Source of the DNA: Dehalococcoidia bacterium
Lineage (GTDB): Bacteria; Chloroflexota; Dehalococcoidia; Bin125
Direction: 5' to 3'
NCBI GenBank assembly: GCA_022826965.1
Contig: JAJDTU010000013.1
Span: 186,001 to 250,000 of the forward strand
Length of the DNA stretch: 64,000 nucleotides
The notes under the pieces are model-generated. The model was not told the DNA's origin. It was given only the letters and a program-made list of their open reading frames with translations, and did no database searches. The translations under genes were made by a program, and so were the position numbers. Shown here in pieces: positions 49,841 through 58,247 of the stretch. The first letter of the stretch is position 1, and each line of letters starts with the position of its first letter.

Positions 49841-50941
49841 ATGACCACGCGCCCCGCTCCAAGGTTCAGTTGGTTCGTGCCGATCGACGGCGACGGCGAC
49901 CGCATCGGCTCCCTGCGGGCCCAACGCGAGCCGACCTTCGCCTACCTCCGCGACGTCGTCCTCAACGCCGAGCGACTCGGCTATCACTCACTGCTCATCC
50001 CCACCCGCTTCGCCAACGGCTCCTTCGAACACTCCGCTCCCCTCGCCGAAACCTGGACCACGGCCTCCGCCCTCTGCGCCGTCTCGTCCAGGATTCGGCT
50101 GCTGATCGCGGTCCGTCCCGGTATCACCCCGGTCGGCCTCTTCGCCCAGCAGGCGGCCACCCTGCACGAGATCTCCGGCGGACGGATCGACATCAACATC
50201 GTCCCCGGCGGCATCCAGGGCGACAACGAGCGCCTCGGCATCAGCGGCTCCCACGCCGACCGCTACGCGCAGGCCGACGAGTTCATCGACGCCTGCGCCC
50301 AACTCTGGGCATCTGGGGGACCACTTGACTTCAACGGCAAGTCGGTGCGGCTCAACGGGGCCGTCGTCTCGCCAACGCCACGACCGCCGGCGCCGGAGTG
50401 GTATCTCGGCGGAGCCTCCGAGGCCGCCCTGCGCCTGGCCGCCGAGCGAGCCGACGTCCTGCTCTGCTGGATTCAGCCGCGAGACGCGATGGCCAGGCTC
50501 GTCGAGCGCGCACGCGACGCCTTCGCCCTCGCCCGGCGGCAGCCACGCTTCGGGCTGCGAACCCATCTGGTCGTGCGAGAAACCGAGACCGAGGCCTGGG
50601 ATGCGGCGTCGCAACTCCTCTCGGACGCTCATCCCGAGGTGCTGGCTCAGCGGGCCGCCGCCGTCAAATCAACTGCCATGGTCGGCGCGGCCGCGCAGGC
50701 CCGGAGGGTTGAGGACGACCGGCTGGGAGATCGCCTCTGGAACGGAATCTCGCGTGTCCGCGTCAATCTCGGCACCGCGATCGTCGGCACGCCGCAGCAG
50801 GCGGCCGATGAACTGAGCGCCTACTGGCGAATGGGCTTCGACGAATTCATCCTCTCGGCCTATCCCCATCTGGAAGAGGCGGAACGCATCGCTCGCGACA
50901 TCATTCCGCATGTCGGCGCCGGGCAAACGTCGCGCGCATAG
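49841..50941 (+). CDS. LLM-class flavin monooxygenase, alkanesulfonate monooxygenase (SsuD)-like
   Basis: 366 residues. The order of elements is FSWFVPIDGDGD, ERLGYHSLLIPT, RIRLLIAVRPG, LHEISGGRIDINIVPGGIQG and APEWYLGGASEAALRLAAE, as in SsuD-type FMNH2-dependent enzymes that cleave sulfonates to aldehyde and sulfite. The sulfite-release role is inferred from family. It is followed 11 bases later by an arylsulfotransferase-like gene, suggesting a joint role in organosulfur handling. Confidence 0.83.
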   Translation: MTTRPAPRFSWFVPIDGDGDRIGSLRAQREPTFAYLRDVVLNAERLGYHSLLIPTRFANGSFEHSAPLAETWTTASALCAVSSRIRLLIAVRPGITPVGLFAQQAATLHEISGGRIDINIVPGGIQGDNERLGISGSHADRYAQADEFIDACAQLWASGGPLDFNGKSVRLNGAVVSPTPRPPAPEWYLGGASEAALRLAAERADVLLCWIQPRDAMARLVERARDAFALARRQPRFGLRTHLVVRETETEAWDAASQLLSDAHPEVLAQRAAAVKSTAMVGAAAQARRVEDDRLGDRLWNGISRVRVNLGTAIVGTPQQAADELSAYWRMGFDEFILSAYPHLEEAERIARDIIPHVGAGQTSRA

Positions 50942-50952
50942 GAGCACGAACC

Positions 50953-52149
50953 ATGGGCTGGCCGATTCATCGTCCTACCGGTCTCACGCATTACGACCCG
51001 TTCAAGTCGTGCAAGGGTTACACACTGATGTGCGGAACCAACGCTCACGACGCAGTGCTGCTCGACATGCAGGGCCGGGTCGTGCATCGCTGGCACATCG
51101 ACGAGCGGCGCTTCTTCACGGTCGAGTTGCTGCCCAACGGCAACCTGCTCGCTCTGGTCGCGCCGATCGAGCCGCCCGCGCCGCGCACCGCCGGCAACCA
51201 GGACCGGTTCTCGGTAGACCCGGGCGGACCGCCGGAGATCTTCAACATGCTCGGCGGTCGCGGCAACGGACTCTGGGAACTCGACTGGGACGGCAACGTC
51301 GTCTGGCAATACGACAATCCCGGCATCCATCACGACTTCCACCGTCTCGAGAACGGCAACACGGTCTCGCTCGAGTGGGTCGAGATGACCAAGGAGATCG
51401 AAGAGTCGGTGATCGGTGGCGGGCGCCAACCCGATCAGCCGATGCCGCCGATCATGATGGGCGACGACATCATCGAAATCGACGCCGACGGCAACGAGGT
51501 CAGCCGGATCAACCTCTGGAAGGTCCTGAAGCCCGAGGACGCGATCATCTGTCCGCTGGAGAACACCTGGGAGTGGACCCACGTCAACAGCATCGAGCAG
51601 ATGCCGGACGGCGGCCTGCTCTTCTCAGCCCGCAATGTCAGCACCATCGGCATCGTCGACCCGCCCAAGGACGACGGTCCGGGCAGCCTGCGTTGGCGCT
51701 TCGGACAGCCCGAGATCTCGCATCAGCACCACGCGACCTGGCAGGACGACGGTCGAGTGCTGGTCTACGACAACGGCATGCATCGACTGCAGGACCTGGC
51801 CTACTCGCGCATCCTCGCGATCGACCCGGATACGGACGAAATCGACGTGATCTTCCAGGGCGATCCGCGCGAGCAGTTCTTCTCGGCCCACATCTCAGGC
51901 GTCGCCCGGCTGCCCAACGGCAATCACCTGATCACGGAAGGCGCCGCCGGTCGACTGTTCGAGATCGACTCGAAAGGCGCCGTCGTCTGGGAGTGGATCT
52001 CGCCGTTCCAGATGAAGCAGCGCGGAGATCTCTGCAACTGGGTCTTCCGCGCCTGGCGCTACGACGCCGACTACCCCGGGCTGACGGGCCGAGAGCTAAA
52101 CGCAGATCGGTGGGCAGACTTCAATCGCCTGCACGGATTGCTCGATTGA
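50953..52149 (+). CDS. Arylsulfotransferase (ASST)-type propeller protein
   Basis: 398 residues with an AGGAGC RBS. The N-terminus SCKGYTLMCGTNAHDAVLLD and the blocks LLPNGNLLAL, IHHDFHRLENGNTVSL and TWEWTHVNSIEQMPDGGLLF are typical of the ASST/arylsulfotransferase_2 six-bladed propeller. These transfer sulfate from phenyl sulfate donors to phenol acceptors without PAPS. No signal peptide is seen, so this copy may be cytoplasmic, unlike most exported ASSTs. Coupled to the SsuD-like gene. Confidence 0.8.
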   Translation: MGWPIHRPTGLTHYDPFKSCKGYTLMCGTNAHDAVLLDMQGRVVHRWHIDERRFFTVELLPNGNLLALVAPIEPPAPRTAGNQDRFSVDPGGPPEIFNMLGGRGNGLWELDWDGNVVWQYDNPGIHHDFHRLENGNTVSLEWVEMTKEIEESVIGGGRQPDQPMPPIMMGDDIIEIDADGNEVSRINLWKVLKPEDAIICPLENTWEWTHVNSIEQMPDGGLLFSARNVSTIGIVDPPKDDGPGSLRWRFGQPEISHQHHATWQDDGRVLVYDNGMHRLQDLAYSRILAIDPDTDEIDVIFQGDPREQFFSAHISGVARLPNGNHLITEGAAGRLFEIDSKGAVVWEWISPFQMKQRGDLCNWVFRAWRYDADYPGLTGRELNADRWADFNRLHGLLD

Positions 52150-52165
52150 TCCGTTGCTGGGATGG

Positions 52166-52200
52166 CGCTCCGCCGGACCCTCACCTAGAGGGAGAGCGGA
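52166..52200. repeat. Family A repeat remnant
   Basis: GCGCTCCGCCGGACCCTCAC and AGAGGGAGAGC resemble the family A copy at 15760-15790 but without a complete hairpin. It lies between the arylsulfotransferase gene and the convergent acetyltransferase gene. Confidence 0.5.
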
Positions 52201-52791
52201 TCAAGCGCCAGAGCGCGGAGACTTCATCCGCCGCGTGGCGATCAGCAGGTCGTGGGTCTTGCCGTCGGCGTCGATCACGTAGTCCCAGAGCACGGCCTCG
52301 CGCTGGAAACCGAGTCGGCGAAAGACGGACTGCGCGGCGGCCTGGTCGAGCACCATGCGAGCGGTCAAGAGTTGCAGCTCGAGCAACTGCGCGATCGCGT
52401 AGATCTCTTCGGCCAGCACGCGCCCCAGCCCTCGGCCGCGCGCGTTGGGGGAAAGCAACAGGCGAATCTCGCCCAGGTGCCGGGTCCAGTCGGCGGACGA
52501 GTAGTTAAGGTCGCCCTCGCCCAGCAGTTCGTCGCCGTCGAAGCCGAGCACGGTGAACGTGCGCTGCTCCACGACTTCCTGCATCCAGCGATCGACCGAA
52601 GACGGCTGCGTGATGTCGCGGCGCAGGAAGAGCAAATCATCGGCAGGCAGGGAGCGCGCGAAGTTGAGGATCAGGTCCTCGTCGCCGGGCGCCATCAATC
52701 GCAGCGAGATGCGGTGCCCGTCGCGTAGCGAAGCGGAGCGCGGGTAACGGACGGCAATCTGCTGGTGGGCCTCGGCGACTGTGGTGGTCAT
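52201..52791 (-). CDS. GNAT-family acetyltransferase
   Basis: 196 residues from the ATG at 52791 (RBS GAGAGG). The acetyl-CoA binding loop is LSPNARGRGLGRVLAEEIYA, preceded by a beta-hairpin (LLGEGDLNYSSADW) and followed by RMVLDQAAAQSVFRRLGFQR. It transfers an acetyl group to an amine; the substrate may be an amino acid, antibiotic or protein. The 52792-52999 gap upstream contains no gene, and is AT-richer near 52815-52860, a likely promoter. Confidence 0.85.
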   Translation of the reverse strand: MTTTVAEAHQQIAVRYPRSASLRDGHRISLRLMAPGDEDLILNFARSLPADDLLFLRRDITQPSSVDRWMQEVVEQRTFTVLGFDGDELLGEGDLNYSSADWTRHLGEIRLLLSPNARGRGLGRVLAEEIYAIAQLLELQLLTARMVLDQAAAQSVFRRLGFQREAVLWDYVIDADGKTHDLLIATRRMKSPRSGA

Positions 52792-52999
52792 GTCGACCAG
52801 CCTCTCATGATGTTGTGAATTTCTGCACGAACTATGAAACCGTGATTGCAACAGAATATAGAGGCGGATCGACACACACAGCGAATGAACGCCTTCCCGA
52901 GAGAGGCGCTCAATCGCGTGGTTTACGTTTCAAGCCGTCAAACCCGGGGGCTCGAGCAGTTCAACAGGCAACCAGGGTGGTCGATACCGTCCTGAATCC

Positions 53000-54154
53000 C
53001 TAGTCGCCGCCACCTGCGGCGGCGAGCAGGCCGACCTCTTCGACCGCGTCGAAGTCAGGCAGGCGGGTCAGCGGCGCACGCTCGGGCTCTTCGAAGGCGG
53101 GCATCACTTCGCGCGCGAAGAGTTTGAGCGAGGCGAGAATCTTCTCATGGGGGACGACCTGATCGAAGTTGATCAGGAAGACCATCCGGTCGACGCCGAT
53201 CTCCTCCCACTGGCGCAGCGCCGCGATGACCGTGTCGGGGTTGCCGATCGGTGTGCCCTGCTGGAGCGGATTGATCACGTCACCGGGGCGATCGCGGAGC
53301 TGGATCGCCGAGGCCTGTGAACTGTAGGCCGGCGACGGATAGATGCTGCCCACACCGACCAGGTGCGCGGCGGCGCTCATGAACGCCATCGCGCCTGCCC
53401 CGCCGAGCGCGAGCGCTTCCTCGTCGGTCTCGCCGCAGTACATCCAGCCCACGCCGTTGACGCAGTTGTTGACGAACTTGCCGACCGGGTCGGCGTTACG
53501 GATCACGCGGCGGTAGTCGGCGATCCGTTGCTCGTACTGCGCCGGCGTGCCGATCGACACACCGAGCAGGCCCATGCCGCGCTCGGCGGCCTGGATCGCT
53601 GTCTCGGGGCTGGAGACCGCCACCCACATCGGCGGGTGCGGCTTCTGCACCGGCTTGGGGATGATCGCGCGCTCGGGCATCGAGAAGTACTTGCCGTCCC
53701 AGCCGGCAATCTCGTTGGTCCACATATGCGGGATCGCGCGGATCACCTCGTCCCACATGTCCTTGGTGTCGTCGGGCTCGACCTGGAAGCCGCCCAGCTC
53801 CGTCCAGGTCGCGGCGCGGCCGGTGCCGAACTCGAGCCGGCCGTTGGAGATAATGTCGAGCGCCGCGGCGCGCTCGGCCACGCGAGCGGGATGGTTGACC
53901 TGGGGCAGGCAGAGTGCGATGCCCTGGCCGATGTGGATGTTCTCCGTCATCGCCGCAGCGGCGGAGAGGAACACCTCCGGCGCGGGCGAGTGGCTGTACT
54001 CCTCGAGGAAATGGTGTTCGACTTCCCAGACCTGATCAAAGCCGAGTTCGTCAGCCAGGCAGATCTGTTCCAGCGCCTGATGGTAGACCCGCCATTCCGA
54101 GGTTTCGGTCCACGGGCGCTGTACGGAGTGTTCGTAGAAGATGCCGAATTTCAT
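53000..54154 (-). CDS. LLM-class flavin-dependent monooxygenase
   Basis: 384 residues from the ATG at 54154, with MKFGIFYEHSVQRPW. Other blocks are VWEVEHHFLEEYSHSPAPEV, IHIGQGIALCLPQVNHPARV, ALDIISNGRLEFGTGRAATW and QKPHPPMWVAVSSPETA. The EVEHHF segment resembles bacterial luciferase-type alkanal or long-chain-alkane oxygenases. It needs FMNH2 from a separate reductase, not found here. It is divergent from degV, 78 bases away. Confidence 0.87.
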   Translation of the reverse strand: MKFGIFYEHSVQRPWTETSEWRVYHQALEQICLADELGFDQVWEVEHHFLEEYSHSPAPEVFLSAAAAMTENIHIGQGIALCLPQVNHPARVAERAAALDIISNGRLEFGTGRAATWTELGGFQVEPDDTKDMWDEVIRAIPHMWTNEIAGWDGKYFSMPERAIIPKPVQKPHPPMWVAVSSPETAIQAAERGMGLLGVSIGTPAQYEQRIADYRRVIRNADPVGKFVNNCVNGVGWMYCGETDEEALALGGAGAMAFMSAAAHLVGVGSIYPSPAYSSQASAIQLRDRPGDVINPLQQGTPIGNPDTVIAALRQWEEIGVDRMVFLINFDQVVPHEKILASLKLFAREVMPAFEEPERAPLTRLPDFDAVEEVGLLAAAGGGD

Positions 54155-54231
54155 GGGAAACCTACCAACCGCTCGCCACCTGCGAGTTGCGCGAAATGCT
54201 AGCATCTTCGGCGCAAGGGAACGGTGTGCCG

Positions 54232-55092
54232 ATGTCCGTCGCCATCGTCTGTGATTCGTCTGTTGATCTCACGCCCGAACTGCTAGCGGAACGAGGCTTG
54301 CGCACCGCGCCGGTTGGCTACAGCCTCGGCGCGACGTACTACAGCCAGGGAGAACAGAGCCACGCGGAGTTCTACGAAGCCCTTGGTCGAGGAGAGCGGT
54401 TGACGCTGAACGGCGTCACGTCCGAGGATTGGGAGTCCGCGTTCCTGGAAGCAGCGGCCGAGACCGACGAACCGGTGATCTGCCTCTGCCAGGCGTTCGG
54501 ATCGTCCAGCCCCTCGTTCGACGCCGCGGAGTTCGCCTCGCGACGCATTGAACACTTCCACGAGCGCACCGTGCGGATCCACCAGACGCCTCGTTCGACC
54601 GCCGCGCAGGCGGCGATCGCGATCGCGCTGGCGCGAATCGCGCAGCGCGGAGGCGATCGCGAGGCCGTCGAACGTGCGCTCGACGAGGTCACCGGGAGTG
54701 CCGACATCTTCATGCTCGCGCCGGACGTGGACGGTCTCGAGCGGGCTGGCGAACTGTCCGCCGTGCAGTCGCAGAGCGGCATCGGCTCGCTCGACTTCGG
54801 CGTGCCGGTCTTCCGCGCGCGCGACCGGATCAAGGCGATTCATCTTGCCGACGACGCCGAGGCAGCCGAGGGAATGCTGCTCGATCAGGCCGCCGAAATC
54901 CTCGGCGACCAGCCGGCCATCCTCGTGGTCACTCATGCGCTCGCACACGAGGCAGCCGAGCGCCTGCGCGACAAAGCGTTGGCGCGGCTGTCGGTCGACG
55001 AAGTCCATCTCACGGAGCTGGGACCAACAGTCGGAGGACTGCTCGGCGCGGGCGCATGGGGAATGGGGTTCTGCCAGGCGCCAACCGCCTGA
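54232..55092 (+). CDS. DegV family protein
   Basis: 286 residues from the ATG at 54232 (GTG at 54226 also in frame). MSVAIVCDSSVDLTPELLAE and the central GVTSEDWESAFLEAAAETDE are DegV-type; such proteins bind a fatty acid in a cleft between two domains and supply the FakB role to fatty-acid kinase. The CDSS motif and the closing VGGLLGAGAWGMGF fit. No FakA gene is beside it. Confidence 0.85.
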   Translation: MSVAIVCDSSVDLTPELLAERGLRTAPVGYSLGATYYSQGEQSHAEFYEALGRGERLTLNGVTSEDWESAFLEAAAETDEPVICLCQAFGSSSPSFDAAEFASRRIEHFHERTVRIHQTPRSTAAQAAIAIALARIAQRGGDREAVERALDEVTGSADIFMLAPDVDGLERAGELSAVQSQSGIGSLDFGVPVFRARDRIKAIHLADDAEAAEGMLLDQAAEILGDQPAILVVTHALAHEAAERLRDKALARLSVDEVHLTELGPTVGGLLGAGAWGMGFCQAPTA

Positions 55093-55145
55093 ACAGCCGA
55101 CGCCAAATCGGCCGGGACCGACTCACCCGGCGGGAGGGAAGCATC

Positions 55146-55859
55146 ATGCCAGAAACCGGTCTGATCGAGAGCGCCAACCTGCCCGCCGTCAACGTCGACA
55201 GCGACGCACCGGCGCCTCCCTGGGAGATCGGCGAAGCGCTGGTCCAGCACATCACCTATGAGATCCCGGTCATGAATGCCCGCCGCAGCCTCCCCGATGT
55301 CGTCACGCGCTCTGCCCCGACGTACGGCCGAGTCAGCGTGATCGAGCGCGCCGACAGTCCCGTCGGCCCGTTCCGCGAGGCGCTCCTGATGGTAGGCTGC
55401 CGCGTCGGGATGATTCCCGCGCTCTACGTCGTCGATGCCGTGGTCAACTCGGAAGCGGCGCGCGACGCGATCGCGGCGCACTGGAAGTACCTGCCCAGCG
55501 TCGGCGAGATCAATGTCGAGCGCGCCGACGACGCCATCACCTCCAGCTTCGATGTCGGAGACGGACTGACGGTGACCCTGCACTCTCCGACCACCGATGC
55601 GGCGGCGGTCGCGATCGTGCGATACGACCCGCTGCTGGTCGTGCAGCCCAGCAACGGCAGCGGCGCAGCGTCGGAGATTCCCTGCGAGCACGATGTGCGC
55701 CAGGCCTGGCTGTCGAGATCCAGCACGCTGAGCTACGACGGCGGTTCACGGCGTCATCCCTGGATCCAGCTGCGCTCGTCGAACGCGATCACGGCTGTGG
55801 CGGCGGTTGAGGGTCAGACGATCGAGGCGGCCGCGGCGATCGAGCTGCCGGGCGGCTGA
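55146..55859 (+). CDS. Acetoacetate decarboxylase-like protein
   Basis: 237 residues from the ATG at 55146 with a GGGAGG RBS. The EIPVMNARRSLPD region, GPFREALLMVGCRVG and a Lys-bearing AAHWKYLPSVGEI correspond to blocks of the ADC fold, whose catalytic Lys forms a Schiff base. The Lys assignment is tentative. ADC-like proteins in such genomes act as decarboxylases, aldolases or hydrolases. It follows degV and precedes an MFS gene. Confidence 0.55.
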   Translation: MPETGLIESANLPAVNVDSDAPAPPWEIGEALVQHITYEIPVMNARRSLPDVVTRSAPTYGRVSVIERADSPVGPFREALLMVGCRVGMIPALYVVDAVVNSEAARDAIAAHWKYLPSVGEINVERADDAITSSFDVGDGLTVTLHSPTTDAAAVAIVRYDPLLVVQPSNGSGAASEIPCEHDVRQAWLSRSSTLSYDGGSRRHPWIQLRSSNAITAVAAVEGQTIEAAAAIELPGG

Positions 55860-55982
55860 TCCCCTGCTCCGAGCCCTCAATAGCAAGCGACATAGGCTGC
55901 GGGCGCCGAGCCGCGATAGAATTCGGCTGTTCGCCCGTCCACAGGGCGTCGAGAACGCGCCGATGGGCTGCCTGAGACCTCC

Positions 55983-57398
55983 GTGATCACCAAACTGCGC
56001 AACGCCTACTACGGCTGGTACATCCTGGTCGCGGCGGTGATCGGCATGGCGATCGCATCCGCCGTGTCGTTCTGGGTCCTGGGTTTCTACGTGACGCCGC
56101 TGGAGCAGGAGTTCGGCTGGTCGCGCACGCTGCTGCAGACCGGCATCTCGATTTCCCTGTTCATCAGCGGGATCGGCTCGCCAATCGCGGGCAAAGTGAT
56201 CGACCGATACGGTCCGCGGCGCTCGATCATCTGGGGCACCGTGCTGACCTGCGGCTCGTATCTCTTGCTCGCCACGACATCTTCGCTGGTCGAGTGGTAC
56301 CTCTACTTCTCGATCAACTCGTTCTTCCGCGGGTTCATGTTCTACATCCCCTTCCAGGTACTGATCTCGCGCTGGTTCGAGCGCAAGCGCGGGCGGGCCG
56401 TCGGGATCATGGCGATGGGCTTTTCGCTCGGCGGTTTCCTGATGCCGCTGATGCAGTGGATCATCGACGATGTCGGCTGGTCGGAATCGTTCATCTTCGC
56501 GGCGATCGTGCTGGCGCTGGTCTTCCTGCCGATCGGCCTGTTGATCGTCCGCGATCACCCGCGCGACAAGGGCCTCGAGGTCGACGGCGAACCCCGTCCG
56601 CACGCACTCGACGGGCGCGCGCCTCCGCCCGCGGCCGGGCTCACGGTTCGGGCGGCGATGCGAACGTGGAATTTCTGGGTCATCGCGTTGGCGTTCGCCA
56701 CGTTCTTCTACGCCATGTTCGGCTGGATGTTCAACGGCCCGCCGGTCTATGAGTGGATGGGCGTGAGTCGCGAGACGATTTCCCTGATTCTCCTGTTGCA
56801 GGCTGCGGGCGGCCTGATCTCCCGGCCGGCATTTGGTCTGCTGGCCGAACGGATTCCATCGATCGAACTGGCGTCAGTCGGGCTCGGCGCGACAATGGCC
56901 GTGGGCATGTTGATCATGCTGCTCCTGTACGACGTCAATCTCACTCTGGCGATCACGCTCTTCCTGTGCTGTTGGCTGATCGGCTCCGCCGGCGGGCCGG
57001 TGCTGGAACCGCTGATCCTGCCAAAGACGTTCGGTCTGGCGCATTTCGGCGCGATCATGGGCACGCTGTTCATGTTCGAGACGATCGGCCAGTTCCTGGT
57101 CCCAACCGTCGGCGGCGCGATCTACGAACTGACCGGCGGCTACGATTTGCTGCTGGTCGTGAAGATCGGCTGCCTCATCCTGTCGATGGGCTTCTTCGCG
57201 CTGGCGCACTACATTCCGAATCCGCGGATACCGAGTCCGTCGATCAGATTCGTACGGCCGTTGGTGGCGAACCTCGTCGCTCGGACGGAGCCACAGCACC
57301 AGTTCTCGAACGGTGCGCGAGCTGCCTCAACCAATGGCGCGGGGGCGGGGGAACCGAGCGGGTCTCCGATTGAATCGGGGACGAGAACGGCTGACTAG
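55983..57398 (+). CDS. MFS transporter, oxalate/formate antiporter-like
   Basis: 471 residues from the GTG at 55983. Twelve hydrophobic segments are visible, beginning YYGWYILVAAVIGMAIASAV, with motif A in PIAGKVIDRYGPRRSI. The FYVTPLEQEFGWSRTLLQTG segment is typical of the monocarboxylate/oxalate-formate branch. It probably imports a carboxylate; its TAG stop is interlocked with that of the convergent sufT gene in CTAG. Confidence 0.87.
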   Translation: MITKLRNAYYGWYILVAAVIGMAIASAVSFWVLGFYVTPLEQEFGWSRTLLQTGISISLFISGIGSPIAGKVIDRYGPRRSIIWGTVLTCGSYLLLATTSSLVEWYLYFSINSFFRGFMFYIPFQVLISRWFERKRGRAVGIMAMGFSLGGFLMPLMQWIIDDVGWSESFIFAAIVLALVFLPIGLLIVRDHPRDKGLEVDGEPRPHALDGRAPPPAAGLTVRAAMRTWNFWVIALAFATFFYAMFGWMFNGPPVYEWMGVSRETISLILLLQAAGGLISRPAFGLLAERIPSIELASVGLGATMAVGMLIMLLLYDVNLTLAITLFLCCWLIGSAGGPVLEPLILPKTFGLAHFGAIMGTLFMFETIGQFLVPTVGGAIYELTGGYDLLLVVKIGCLILSMGFFALAHYIPNPRIPSPSIRFVRPLVANLVARTEPQHQFSNGARAASTNGAGAGEPSGSPIESGTRTAD

Positions 57399-57700
57399 AA
57401 GATTCCGAGTTCGAACTTTGCCTCGTCGGAGCACATTTCGCGGGGATCCCAGGGCGGGGAGAAGACGATCTCGGACTCGACGTGGTCAACGCCTTCGACC
57501 GTTGAGGCGGCCTGCTCGATCTGAGCCTTGATCATCGGACCGACCGGACAGGCGGGGGATGTGAGTGTGAACTCAACCTTGACGCTGTCGTCGGTCGGCG
57601 TCTCGACCGCGTAGACGAGTCCGAGGTCGACGATGTTGATGCCGATTTCCGGGTCGAAGACCGTCTTGAGCGCCTCGAGCACTTCCTGTTCGCTGGCCAT
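57395..57700 (-). CDS. sufT: SufT/MIP18-type DUF59 iron-sulfur assembly protein
   Basis: 101 residues from the ATG at 57700 (MASEQEVLEALKTVFDPEIG). INIVDLGLVYAVE and TSPACPVGPMI with its conserved Cys are the DUF59 signature; MCSDEAKFELGIF closes it. It helps deliver Fe-S clusters to target proteins. It ends the suf operon, 35 bases after sufU. Confidence 0.9.
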   Translation of the reverse strand: MASEQEVLEALKTVFDPEIGINIVDLGLVYAVETPTDDSVKVEFTLTSPACPVGPMIKAQIEQAASTVEGVDHVESEIVFSPPWDPREMCSDEAKFELGIF

Positions 57701-57735
57701 GTGGGTCTCCTGTCCCTGTTCTTCGTGTTCAGAAT

Positions 57736-58245
57736 CTACCCGCTGGTGACGCGGGTGGGAATGTCGCTGTCGTCGTTGACGGCTTCGCCGCTGGCGTTGG
57801 CCAGCGCCTGGTCGAGCACCTTCCAGGCCAGTAGCCCGCACTTGATCCGCACCGGAAACCTGGCCACACCGGAGAGCGCTTCGAGGTCGCCGAGGTCGAC
57901 GGAGTCAAGGTCGAACGTGTCGTCGGTCAGCATCTGCTGGACGTGCTTCGACATCTCGCGCGCGGAATCGAGTGTGCGTCCGGAGAGCGCTTCGGTCATC
58001 ATCGAGGCCGAGCTCTGCGAGATCGAGCAGCCGCTGCCGCCGAAGCCCAAGCCGTTCAGTGTGCCGTCCACAATCGCCACCGATAGCTGGATTTCGTCGC
58101 CGCAGGACGGGTTGAAGCCCTCCGCGGAGACGGTTGCGTCGTCGCGAACGCCGCGATTGCGGGGACTGCGGTAGTGATCAAGAATCACGTCTCGATAGAG
58201 ATCGTCGAGGTCAACGGGGTTCTGGGCCTCGCGGTTGCTCGCCAT
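57736..58245 (-). CDS. sufU: Fe-S cluster assembly protein SufU
   Basis: 169 residues. The zinc/sulfur-transfer residues are Cys48 and Asp50 (NPSCGD), Cys73 (GSGCSIS) and Cys136 (RIKCGLLAW). SufU accepts persulfide sulfur from SufS in organisms without SufE. It lies two bases after sufS and ahead of sufT, the standard Gram-positive-like order. Confidence 0.93.
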   Translation of the reverse strand: MASNREAQNPVDLDDLYRDVILDHYRSPRNRGVRDDATVSAEGFNPSCGDEIQLSVAIVDGTLNGLGFGGSGCSISQSSASMMTEALSGRTLDSAREMSKHVQQMLTDDTFDLDSVDLGDLEALSGVARFPVRIKCGLLAWKVLDQALANASGEAVNDDSDIPTRVTSG

Positions 58246-58247
58246 GG

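Noticed and set aside
52815-53003. 62-codon plus-strand frame after the GNAT gene
   Set aside because: No RBS, no motif, and it runs into the end of the luciferase-like gene on the other strand.
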